Shown here piece after piece: positions 17,043 to 24,016 of a DNA stretch of 64,000 nt. The translations under genes were made by a program, and so were the position numbers. Where the stretch lies: the NCBI RefSeq assembly GCF_004402485.1, contig NZ_SOFG01000004.1:372001-436000 (forward strand), read 5' to 3'. The number at the start of each line of letters is the position of its first letter. Position 1 is the stretch's first letter. A model generated the notes under the pieces. The model saw only the letters and a program-made list of their open reading frames with translations, had not been told where the DNA came from and searched no databases. The stretch is from Cryobacterium algoricola. GTDB lineage: Bacteria; Actinomycetota; Actinomycetes; Actinomycetales; Microbacteriaceae.

Positions 17043-17504
17043 TTGCGCGTACTGCACTCCTCTGGCGCACATATTCCATCACCGCGAGCACTAGGTTCCC
17101 TAAAAATTGCGAACCGACAACTGAGCCAAAACAATATCCGCAAACTGCAGTACTTCAAACACCTATCCGTCCGCTCCGGCAGAATTTATGGTCGTATCAT
17201 TCCAATTGCCATCCGAACTGCACAAGATCGCCGCAATTCAGGTCCTCGAGATGACTAATGCGACAGGGATGGACGAGTTTTTCTTGCATGCAATCCCATC
17301 CGACAGAAGTATATGGATGGCTATTCACTTACAAATTCCGCTTTCTGCTTTTTAAATCTCTTTTAATCAGGACTTTACTTGGACGAGATGGTGGTGATGA
17401 AAGAACAGATGACTCCATCTGTAAAACTGACACAGAAGGCATGTGCTTGTCTTAGTCCGTTCTCCATATATACTTAGCGAACTGAAGCCAGGGAGGCGAT
17501 TGTC
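17043..17504. other. AT-rich gene-free stretch at the left edge of the 17.5-19.6 kb island
   Basis: About 460 bp with no convincing gene. Single 60-base lines here count 37-40% G+C (for example 17341-17400 and 17101-17160), far below the flanking genes. Short open frames (such as 17258-17455, plus strand) have no SD and no recognisable residues. The last 60 bases hold the promoter and SD of orfA. A small RNA cannot be excluded, but no strong hairpin or terminator was found. Confidence 0.6.
17447..17474 (+). promoter_or_regulatory. Promoter of the three-gene island operon
   Basis: TTGTCT (17447-17452), a 16-nt spacer and TATACT (17469-17474) form a good sigma-70-type promoter with a predicted start near 17481. 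An AGGGAGG ribosome binding site follows at 17490-17496. Confidence 0.5.
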
Positions 17505-18140
17505 ATTTCCACGAGCGCAATACTGAAACAGGCTTGGTCCGCTGTTGAAGAAGCGAACCTGCCAGAGAAGATCCACGAGGTAGCGTTCCGGGAAGCAGTG
17601 CGACTTATCGCACCGCCCGTGCCGGCACCCGTGCCGTTTCCTCGGACCGGACAGTCCGCTCCGAGCACCGCCAACGCTGCGAAACTGACACCGTCCGGCG
17701 GTACCACGGGAGGCGGACCCAGATTGGGTGAGAACGCCATCGCCCTGTCCGACGATGAGCTGGTGCAAAAGGTGTCGAATGGCACTGGTGCAACCGCCGC
17801 CGCGTTGAGCAACTTGATCTATCTGGACGATGGCGCATTGCGCTTGAACCTCCCCGGTATCAAGTTGGGCAAGAATAACGCCGACCGAACACGGACGATC
17901 GCGGCGATCTTCACCATCGTCCGTTCTTTCGGTCTCGACGAAGATGACACCTCAGTTGAACTGGTGCGAGAGGAAGCACAACGCCTCAAGTGCTATGACT
18001 CGGCGAACTTCTCTTCACAGCTGAAGGCGCTGCAGGGTTTTGTGATCAAGGGGACAGGGAACTATCGCCGGATCCAGGCCAAAGGCCCAGGTATCACTGA
18101 CTTCCCCGGGCTGGTAGCCAAGCTGACCGGAGAGTCCTGA
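17505..18140 (+). CDS. Island protein orfA: uncharacterised, winged-helix-like C terminus
   Basis: An unrecognised protein, 211 residues if started at the ATT codon at 17505. N-terminal residues 5-35 (ILKQAWSAVEEANLPEKIHE, then VAFREAVRLI) align with orfB residues 25-55; a Pro/Thr/Gly-rich linker spans about 36-80; residues 82-211 form a conserved module with LIYLDDGALRLN, CYDSANFSSQLKAL and GFVIKGTGNYRRIQAKGPGI, which looks like helices plus a winged-helix wing. The first standard start, GTG 17598, would remove the N-terminal segment shared with orfB. The AGGGAGG site at 17490-17496 lies 8 nt before ATT 17505, and the frame is open only back to 17478, with no ATG, GTG or TTG. The stop overlaps orfB (TGATG). 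Confidence 0.65.
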   Translation: MSTSAILKQAWSAVEEANLPEKIHEVAFREAVRLIAPPVPAPVPFPRTGQSAPSTANAAKLTPSGGTTGGGPRLGENAIALSDDELVQKVSNGTGATAAALSNLIYLDDGALRLNLPGIKLGKNNADRTRTIAAIFTIVRSFGLDEDDTSVELVREEAQRLKCYDSANFSSQLKALQGFVIKGTGNYRRIQAKGPGITDFPGLVAKLTGES

Positions 18141-18814
18141 TGCTAACTGGATCGAATAGCGTTATGCCAACGGCAGCGAGAACTTCGGGCGCGAACTTAA
18201 CGCTCACTGAATCGATCAACGTCGCATGGTCCTCAGTCAAGGAATCTGGCGTGCCCGACCACATGCAGGGGCGCGCCTTCACCGAGGCGCTGCGCTCGAC
18301 CCTCAATTCGGTACAACACGCCACTGCAACTGGCCACGGACTCGGGACTCCGTCAGTGTCTCGAGAGGAACCTGATGGTCGAAAAGCTGAAAGTGGCGGC
18401 GAGCAAGAGGCCCCCATTCCTGAGGAAGTTGTATTCCGGCGAGTATCCGACGAAACAGGTATCCCGGTTGACAAGTTGCTGCTCGTCTTTCATATCGACG
18501 ACGGTGCCGTGAAGCTGATTGGCCAACACACGAAGTATGGGTCCACGACAGCAGAGCAGGCTCGCGCAGTCGCCCAGATCGTGACAGTCGTCCGGAAGGT
18601 GGGCATGGGACACAGCGACACGGCTTTCGAAGTAATCAAGGTAGCCTGCGAAAGTAAGCATTGCTACGACTCAAAGAACTTCGCCTCGCAGCACCTGCCG
18701 AAAATCGATGGATTCGTGGTCAAGGGCGAGAGCAAGGCTCGACGTCTCGAAGCGAGAGGAAGTGGAATCGCGGCACTCCCTGACCTCATCGACAGAGTGC
18801 TGGGCGTTCTATGA
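18140..18814 (+). CDS. Island protein orfB: paralogue of orfA
   Basis: A 224-residue unrecognised protein clearly related to orfA. Matching blocks: SINVAWSSVKESGVPDHMQG, then RAFTEALRSTL (25-55); VFHIDDGAVKL (about 117-127); ARAVAQIVTVVRKVGMG (141-157); HCYDSKNFASQHL (174-186); and GFVVKGESKARRLEARGSGI (191-210). A polar Gly/Glu-rich linker (60-92) joins the two halves. The ATG overlaps the orfA stop (TGATG) and the stop overlaps orfC (ATGA). G+C is visibly lower than the window (about 50% in line 18421-18480). The C-terminal module may bind nucleic acid; that is inference. Confidence 0.75.
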   Translation: MLTGSNSVMPTAARTSGANLTLTESINVAWSSVKESGVPDHMQGRAFTEALRSTLNSVQHATATGHGLGTPSVSREEPDGRKAESGGEQEAPIPEEVVFRRVSDETGIPVDKLLLVFHIDDGAVKLIGQHTKYGSTTAEQARAVAQIVTVVRKVGMGHSDTAFEVIKVACESKHCYDSKNFASQHLPKIDGFVVKGESKARRLEARGSGIAALPDLIDRVLGVL

Positions 18815-19578
18815 CCACACTGGACTCCAGGATTCGGGAGGGCCTCCTGGAAGCTGGCATACCGGCTGAACTTGTGACCGAGCTCCTGATCGCGTTCGCT
18901 GAAGCTAAGCGTCGCTTCTACCGCAACGACCTAAGGCCCTCCGAAATCGAAGGTGCCCGTTTCTCCGAAGCAGTGTTCCGAATCTTGCAGTGGGCTACTG
19001 CAGAGCAGTACACGGCGCTTGGGAGAACCTTGCCTAGCGTCGACGCAATGATGAACACGTTGATCAATGCGGCTTCAAACGACAGTATTCGAATGCATAT
19101 CCCGCGCACCCTGAGACTGATCTACGACGTGCGAAACAAACGTGACGTCGCGCACCTAAGTGACGGTATAGACCCGAATCAGCAGGATGCAACCCTTGTC
19201 GTGCGAAATATGGAGTGGGTATTGGCCGAACTCGTCCGTATGTACAACAACGTAACTGCGGCAGTTGCGCACACCATGATCGTGGACCTTGTATCGAAAG
19301 ACGTTCCCTTGATTCAGGAATTCGACGGCTTTCCAAGGGTGCTCAAGCAGCTAAGAGCGTCGGATCATGTTCTCGTATTACTCTATTGGCGGGGATCGCA
19401 GGGTGCCACGCTCGACGAATTGCAGGCATGGGCGAGGGCGCCCATGCGTGCCAACATGAAGCGAACACTTAAGTCGCTCAATGATAGAGATCTGCTTCAC
19501 CTTAACCATGACCGGTACGTCTTGACCCACCTCGGCGAAGATGATGTCGAGACGCGGAAAGTACTCGAACCTCAATAA
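18811..19578 (+). CDS. Island protein orfC: HEPN-like motif and C-terminal winged helix
   Basis: A 255-residue unrecognised protein. The N terminus (LLEAGIPAELVTELLIAFAE, then GARFSEAVFRIL) echoes the helical segment of orfA and orfB. The middle contains RNKRDVAH (Arg108 to His115), which fits the Rx4-6H motif of HEPN ribonucleases, followed by a helix with DATLVVRNMEWVLAELVRMY. The C terminus (about 185-245) is a winged helix: LVLLYWRGSQGATLDELQAW, then MKRTLKSLNDRDLLHLNHDRYVLTHLG. A HEPN-type RNase or sensor with a DNA-binding domain is plausible; fold and activity are untested. The ATG overlaps the orfB stop (ATGA). Confidence 0.75.
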   Translation: MTTLDSRIREGLLEAGIPAELVTELLIAFAEAKRRFYRNDLRPSEIEGARFSEAVFRILQWATAEQYTALGRTLPSVDAMMNTLINAASNDSIRMHIPRTLRLIYDVRNKRDVAHLSDGIDPNQQDATLVVRNMEWVLAELVRMYNNVTAAVAHTMIVDLVSKDVPLIQEFDGFPRVLKQLRASDHVLVLLYWRGSQGATLDELQAWARAPMRANMKRTLKSLNDRDLLHLNHDRYVLTHLGEDDVETRKVLEPQ

Positions 19579-19802
19579 AGTCAGCATCTCATCGTGAGAC
19601 GGCGCTTCCTCCCAAGTGAGCTATCTGTCTATGGGCTTAGTTTGGGCATCTGGGACCTCGATTCCGAGTCCTATCCGACTTGCCTGGATTTCTTCTCTGA
19701 ACACCGGGTACACGGTAGGGTCGCCAGCAGTGTCCGACGGAAGAAAATGATCCTGGTGCCTGCTGTGGACGTTGGGGCGTTCAGTGATTGCCCAACCGGC
19801 GC
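19579..19802. other. Gene-free right edge of the island
   Basis: Sequence between orfC and the MarR gene, of intermediate G+C. A minus-strand frame at 19621-19806 has plausible-looking residues (PVFREEIQASRIGLGIEVPDA) but no SD and no family match, so it may be a gene remnant. No repeat matching the left edge was seen. Confidence 0.4.
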
Positions 19803-20270
19803 TCATTCCGGCGCCTTCGCCAGACGCCGCTCTAGCGCGCTCCCCGCCGACTGCCCGGCACTCAGCGAGAGCAGGACCGACACGAGGGACTCTCCGCCTG
19901 CACCCCCGCAGGCAGCGTCGATCTGTGCATACATCCGGGCTTCAACCCCGCGTACGAATCGTTCGGCCTCTTCCCCCGCGCTCGTCAGGGTGAGCACGAG
20001 TCGGCGACGATCGGCCCGGGAGTGCAGCCGCTGCACCAGCCCCGCCGCGACGAGTCGATCCACGAGCCTGCTGGGATTGGTGCCGCTCTCGCACACCAGA
20101 AGGCGGCCGAGATCCACGAGGCCCACTCCGTTCGGGTCGTCGCCGATCACACGCAGCACCTCGGCCTGGGACGGCGTCAGGGCGCGTGCGCGAAGCTCGC
20201 GCGCGAACCAGAGATTGCCGTCGCGCTGCGCCGCGAGAATCGCGTAGCGGATCAGCTCTGCCTGCCTCAC
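19803..20270 (-). CDS. MarR family transcriptional regulator
   Basis: A 155-residue winged-helix regulator. The MarR core is visible: ALTPSQAEVLRVIGDDPNGVGLVDLGRLLVCESGTNPSRLVDRLVAAGLVQRLHSRADRRRLVLTLTSAG, with the recognition helix and the D-RR wing. The start GTG 20270 overlaps the stop of the upstream metallo-hydrolase gene (GTGA), so they form one transcript. It may autoregulate through the palindrome at 21162-21173. The ligand is unknown. Confidence 0.9.
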   Translation of the reverse strand: MRQAELIRYAILAAQRDGNLWFARELRARALTPSQAEVLRVIGDDPNGVGLVDLGRLLVCESGTNPSRLVDRLVAAGLVQRLHSRADRRRLVLTLTSAGEEAERFVRGVEARMYAQIDAACGGAGGESLVSVLLSLSAGQSAGSALERRLAKAPE

Positions 20271-21124
20271 GGCTCGATCACGCTCGCCCAGGCAGACTCG
20301 AGCAGACCCGCGGCGGCCGGGTCGTGCGCGGCGAGAACCACGGTTCCGGGCCATCGGTCGACGAAGTCGTTCACGTCGCGCGAGGAGCGCACCAATGCGG
20401 CGTGCCGACCGATTCCGGGCACCGCGAGCTTCTCGAGGTTCCGCACGTCATACGTCAGGTCTCCCACGAGCAGGATCGGCGGGTGTCCGGCCTGGCGGAC
20501 CAGAAGCGAGAGGGAACCCGGCGTGTGCCCCGGCGTCGGCAGGAGCACGACGCTGCCGTCGCCGAACAGGTCGCGAGCGTTCCGGAACGGCAGGAGTGCG
20601 GCATCCGCTGTCGCCTCGAGCGTCACCCTGTTCCACCGCAGTCCCGGCAGCTCGATGTGCTCGCGAAGCAGTCCGTTGACGGGGGCGAACGGATGCGAAA
20701 GCGTCGCCCACTCTGCCGCGCTCACGACGATCTCGGCATCCGACAGCTCGGCGAGTCCGCCGATATGGTCCTGGTGCAGGTGCGAGAGCACCACCAGGGT
20801 CACGTCGCTCGCGCGATAGCCCTGTGCGCGCAGGCCCTCCGTGAGCGTGTCCTGCTCGCGGATCGCGAACCGCGCGAGCCGTCGGTAGAGGAACCCGACG
20901 AGCCCGTCTGGAAAGTACTCGGGATCGATCACCGACCGCCGGTCTTGTCCGGTGTCGAAAACGACGAGCCCGCGCTCGTGCTCGATCACGTAGACGTTGA
21001 TGGGCCGAGGCGGTGTCCACCTCCGGGACGTCAGCAACCACCAGATCGTCGGGAGCCCGTTGGACTTCTCGTGCTGGGGTCGGATCCGGACGGAACCGGT
21101 GCTGATCACGGAAACGCGTTTCAC
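20267..21124 (-). CDS. MBL-fold hydrolase, N-acyl-homoserine-lactonase-like
   Basis: A 285-residue metallo-beta-lactamase-fold protein. The metal motif is LSHLHQDHIGG (HxHxDH), with a later His in LPTPGHTPGSLSLL, Asp in LLVGDLTYD and His in LAAHDP. INVYVIEHERGLVVFDTGQD and the overall layout match the AHL-lactonase (AiiA/AttM-like) subgroup, which can open homoserine lactones, but a different ester or lactone substrate is possible. Start chosen at GTG 21124 (MKRVSVISTGSVRIRP), downstream of the putative operator; the longest frame starts at GTG 21175, next to the operator palindrome. Confidence 0.85.
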   Translation of the reverse strand: MKRVSVISTGSVRIRPQHEKSNGLPTIWWLLTSRRWTPPRPINVYVIEHERGLVVFDTGQDRRSVIDPEYFPDGLVGFLYRRLARFAIREQDTLTEGLRAQGYRASDVTLVVLSHLHQDHIGGLAELSDAEIVVSAAEWATLSHPFAPVNGLLREHIELPGLRWNRVTLEATADAALLPFRNARDLFGDGSVVLLPTPGHTPGSLSLLVRQAGHPPILLVGDLTYDVRNLEKLAVPGIGRHAALVRSSRDVNDFVDRWPGTVVLAAHDPAAAGLLESAWASVIEP

Positions 21125-21161
21125 GGGAGTGATGGGAGCTCGATTCGTCGCGACGGATAAA

Positions 21162-21173
21162 GTGTTACAACAC
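21162..21173. promoter_or_regulatory. Palindromic operator candidate for the MarR protein
   Basis: GTGTTACAACAC has perfect 5-bp arms around a 2-bp centre and lies just upstream of the hydrolase-MarR transcript. Location and size fit a MarR operator. Confidence 0.5.
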
Positions 21174-21253
21174 ACTATGTCACGACACAGATTCCGGGAA
21201 CACTACCCCGCTCCGGGAAATGCCGGATACTGGGTGCGGAAAGCGGAGAAAAG

Positions 21254-21475
21254 ATGACAGGCATCACACCGGGGCGATACCGCCATTACAAGGGCAATCT
21301 CTATGACGTGATCGGCGTCGCCCGGCATTCTGAGACCGAGGAAGAACTCGTCGTGTACACGGCGCTCTACGGCGAACGCGGGCTGTGGGTGCGTCCCCTG
21401 GCGATGTTCCTGGAATCCGTCAGCATCGACGGCCAGACCGTTGCCCGGTTCGCCCCGATCGACGCCGCCGGCTGA
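21254..21475 (+). CDS. DUF1653 domain protein
   Basis: A 73-residue protein of the DUF1653 family: GRYRHYKGNLYDVIGVARHSETEEELVVYTALYGERGLWVRPLAMFLE is the full domain. Such proteins are small SH3-like domains of unknown function. GGAGAAAAG precedes the ATG. A strong terminator follows the stop by about 30 bp. Confidence 0.93.
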   Translation: MTGITPGRYRHYKGNLYDVIGVARHSETEEELVVYTALYGERGLWVRPLAMFLESVSIDGQTVARFAPIDAAG

Positions 21476-21506
21476 CACCCGAGCGGGACCGACGACCGGC
21501 CGGAAA

Positions 21507-21542
21507 CAGGAAAAGCCCCGACCGAAGTCGGGGCTTTTCCTG
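21507..21542. terminator. Strong bidirectional hairpin terminator
   Basis: Perfect 16-bp stem (CAGGAAAAGCCCCGAC with its complement) around a CGAA loop, with A and T runs in the stem. It lies between the plus-strand DUF1653 gene and the minus-strand tRNA-Ala. Confidence 0.9.
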
Positions 21543-21545
21543 TAT

Positions 21546-21621
21546 TGGTGGATCCGAGGGGATTCGAACCCCTGACCCCCTGCATGCCATGCAGGTGCGC
21601 TACCAGCTGCGCCACGGACCC
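21546..21621 (-). tRNA. tRNA-Ala (GGC)
   Basis: A full cloverleaf on the minus strand: acceptor GGGTCCG/CGGATCC with the G3-U70 pair that marks alanine tRNAs, D-arm GCGC-AGCTGGTA-GCGC, anticodon loop ATGGCAT (anticodon GGC), T-arm AGGGG-TTCGAAT-CCCCT. The CCA end is encoded. Confidence 0.97.
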
Positions 21622-21692
21622 AGATTGTGTTTCAGGTTTTCCCCCGAAACAACTTCTCTAGGCTACTACACGCGGAAGCCTGTTGTGACCAC

Positions 21693-22070
21693 TCAGTCCT
21701 GGACCTTGTGGACGGGCAGTTCGATCGGGATGACCGGGCAGTCTTTCCAGAGCCGTTCGAGGGAATAGTACACGCGCTCTTCCTCGTGGAAGACGTGCAC
21801 GACGAGGTCGCCGAAGTCGACGAGCACCCAGCGGCCCTCGGCGCGGCCTTCGCGGCGCAAGGGCTTGTGGCCGGCTGCGGTGAGCTGGTCCTCGATCTCG
21901 CCGGCGATGGCGACGACGTTGCGCTCGGAGCGGCCGGTGACGATGAGGAAGATGTCGGTCAGCGGGAGAGGGCTGGAAACGTCGATCGCGACGAGGTCCT
22001 CCCCCGCTTTCGAGTCTGCGGCGGCGGCGGCCAGCTTGAGGAGCTCGAGAGCGTGGGCAGAAGCGGTCAT
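21693..22070 (-). CDS. rsfS: Ribosome silencing factor RsfS
   Basis: A 125-residue RsfS/Iojap/DUF143 protein that binds ribosomal protein uL14 on the 50S subunit and blocks subunit joining in starvation. Seen: KAGEDLVAIDVSSPLPLTDIFLIVTGRSERNVVAIAGEIEDQL and the C-terminal GRWVLVDFGDLVVHVFHEEERVYYSLERLW. The gene is last in the nadD cluster, directly upstream of tRNA-Ala. Confidence 0.97.
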   Translation of the reverse strand: MTASAHALELLKLAAAAADSKAGEDLVAIDVSSPLPLTDIFLIVTGRSERNVVAIAGEIEDQLTAAGHKPLRREGRAEGRWVLVDFGDLVVHVFHEEERVYYSLERLWKDCPVIPIELPVHKVQD

Positions 22071-22110
22071 CGAATGAATCCCTGTGTTAGTGAAAGCGAG
22101 TGAAATGGCA

Positions 22111-23196
22111 TTAGAAGATGTGGAGGAAGTAGCCGACCGCGAACAGGGCCAGCACGCCGACGGCGAGGACGCCGACGGTCACGGTGAGAACAGTGGGAAG
22201 CGTGAGCCCGCGCTGTTTCGGCGGGGCCATGACGCCACGGGTCGACGCATGGGTGCTGACGGCGCGACTGGCGCTCACGGGAGCGATTCCGCTGCGGTGA
22301 CCACCCTCGTCGAGCTGGTCGAGCATGCGGTCCATCTCGGAGGAGTCGTAGACGTTGGGGTGCACGCCGGTCTCGCCGAGGCTGCGCGGCAGGTCGATCG
22401 AGCCCGTGATCATGATCTCGCCGGTGCTCGTGAGCGGTCCCGAGGTGTTGCCCTGGTGCGGGATCGAGGGCAGGATCAGGGCGTTCGTCGTGGTCGGGAT
22501 GCCGCCGGCGCTCACGCCCTGGTTCATCAGCTGGTCGAACGGTGCGAGGGTCTCGAACCCGGGCAGCAGGTCGTTGTCCTCGCCGCGGTCGAGCGACCAG
22601 TGACCGACCGGAGGGTGCAGGGCTCCGGGCCGGGTCTCGCCGAGGGGGCTCGGTGCGACGTCGACCATGAAGGCGATGGGCTGGGGTTCGACGCGGCGGG
22701 TCGGCGGGCGGATGCCGTCCGGTACGTCGACGGGCACGGCGGTGTCCGAGAGAGGGCGGGAGGCGGTGAGCGTCGCGACGGCCGCGAGCAGGGAATCTTC
22801 GGCGGGAGGCGCTGCGGCGGCCTGCAGGGCACGGAGTTCGCGCCGGGTCAGGGTGCGCTCGCGGACCGGTTCGTCGGCGGGGGCCTCAGCAGGAACCGAG
22901 ATGAGGACCGGTGTCGCCTCCGGCGCGGCCGGAGACGTGGCTTCAGTTTCGGTCTCGGTCTCAGGGACGAGCTCACCGAGGATGACGGGCCCGGACTCTG
23001 CGACGGGCTCGCCGGTCGTTGGCAGGACCAGAAGGGGCTCGGAGGCACTCGTCGAGGCATCCGCTGCCTGGGCCACCGGCTGCGTGTGGTGCGGGGAATG
23101 TTTCTGCGCAGCGGAAGGCGCGTCGGGCTGGTGCCCGTTTGCCAACTCGCGCGCTTGACGACGCGTCAGTGGCGGTGGGTTGGTACCCAACGTCAT
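22111..23196 (-). CDS. Hypothetical protein with long disordered region and C-terminal TM anchor
   Basis: A 361-residue protein with no recognised domain. It is rich in Pro, Ala, Thr, Glu and Ser and probably disordered. Two short LTRRQ/LTRRE motifs occur near residues 10 and 115. The last 30 residues ([29 protein letters not shown]) form one TM helix at the extreme C terminus, so it is probably tail-anchored with the bulk in the cytoplasm. The ATG overlaps the nadD stop (ATGA), coupling it to nadD; rsfS follows after 40 bp. A gene of this type at this position is common in related genomes, to my knowledge. Confidence 0.8.
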   Translation of the reverse strand: MTLGTNPPPLTRRQARELANGHQPDAPSAAQKHSPHHTQPVAQAADASTSASEPLLVLPTTGEPVAESGPVILGELVPETETETEATSPAAPEATPVLISVPAEAPADEPVRERTLTRRELRALQAAAAPPAEDSLLAAVATLTASRPLSDTAVPVDVPDGIRPPTRRVEPQPIAFMVDVAPSPLGETRPGALHPPVGHWSLDRGEDNDLLPGFETLAPFDQLMNQGVSAGGIPTTTNALILPSIPHQGNTSGPLTSTGEIMITGSIDLPRSLGETGVHPNVYDSSEMDRMLDQLDEGGHRSGIAPVSASRAVSTHASTRGVMAPPKQRGLTLPTVLTVTVGVLAVGVLALFAVGYFLHIF

Positions 23197-23786
23197 GCCA
23201 CACTCCGATACAGATGATGCTTTGAGATGTACTGGACGACCCCGTCGGGAACCAGATACCAGACCGGGAAACCCCGGTTCACGCGTGCACGGCAGTCGGT
23301 GGACGATATCGACAATGCCGGAACTTCCAGCAAGCTTACGTCCTGGTTCGGCAATCCCGAAATGGTGAGCTCATGTCCCGGGCGACTCACAGCGACGAAA
23401 TGGGCGAGATCCCACAGCTCCTGAACGTCTTTCCAGCTCAGGATCTGGCGGATGGCGTCGGCACCGGTGATGAAGAAGAGTTCGGCGTCCGGGCGTTGCG
23501 CGTGCAGGTCGCGAAGGGTGTCGATCGTGTACGTCGGGCCGACCCTGTCGATGTCGACGCGGCTCACGGTGAAGCGGGGGTTCGACGCCGTCGCGATGAC
23601 GGTCATCAGGTAGCGGTGTTCGGTCTCGGTGACGTCGCTCTTCTGCCACGGCTGCCCGGTGGGTACGAAGACGACCTCGTCGAGGTGGAAGCTCTGCGCC
23701 ACCTCACTCGCGGCGACGAGGTGGCCGTGGTGGATGGGATCGAACGTGCCGCCCATGACGCCGATGCGGGGGCGGCGCGCAGTCAC
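23193..23786 (-). CDS. nadD: Nicotinate-nucleotide adenylyltransferase NadD
   Basis: A 197-residue enzyme that makes deamido-NAD from nicotinate mononucleotide and ATP. The nucleotidyltransferase motif is [21 protein letters not shown], and the C-terminal motif is [14 protein letters not shown]; the substrate-binding FITGADA is in the middle. The start is taken at GTG 23786, giving [13 protein letters not shown], the usual N terminus; the frame to 23921 is non-conserved. It lies between the small TM gene and the tail-anchored protein gene. Confidence 0.96.
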   Translation of the reverse strand: MTARRPRIGVMGGTFDPIHHGHLVAASEVAQSFHLDEVVFVPTGQPWQKSDVTETEHRYLMTVIATASNPRFTVSRVDIDRVGPTYTIDTLRDLHAQRPDAELFFITGADAIRQILSWKDVQELWDLAHFVAVSRPGHELTISGLPNQDVSLLEVPALSISSTDCRARVNRGFPVWYLVPDGVVQYISKHHLYRSVA

Positions 23787-23799
23787 AGAGACGGTTCCC

Positions 23800-23946
23800 C
23801 TAGTGCTCGTCGACGCGGCCGTGGGCTGCGGCGTATGCGCGCGCCTTCTCGGCGTGGCGGTTGGCGACATCGCGGTAGGACCAGACGACCGCGCCGAGGG
23901 CGCCGAAGGTGACCAGGGCAATCAGGCCATAGACGAACGTCGGCAT
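23800..23946 (-). CDS. Small single-TM protein (48 aa)
   Basis: A 48-residue protein with one N-terminal TM helix ([21 protein letters not shown]) and a charged helical tail ([24 protein letters not shown]). ATGGAG precedes the ATG by 5 nt, and nadD starts 13 bp downstream, so it is in the proA-nadD block. It is probably an inner-membrane microprotein of unknown role. Confidence 0.75.
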   Translation of the reverse strand: MPTFVYGLIALVTFGALGAVVWSYRDVANRHAEKARAYAAAHGRVDEH

Positions 23947-24016
23947 AAACACTCCATTTCTGCGGGACGGCACGCGAGACGTGCAGTACCGCACCATTCT
24001 AGTGGGGCCGTTCGGG

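Noticed and set aside
17258-17455. 65-residue plus-strand open frame in the AT-rich stretch
   Set aside because: No SD and no plausible motif; the residues look random.
19594-20247. 217-residue plus-strand open frame after orfC
   Set aside because: Its main part is antisense to the MarR gene and has shadow-like Arg/Ser/Pro composition.
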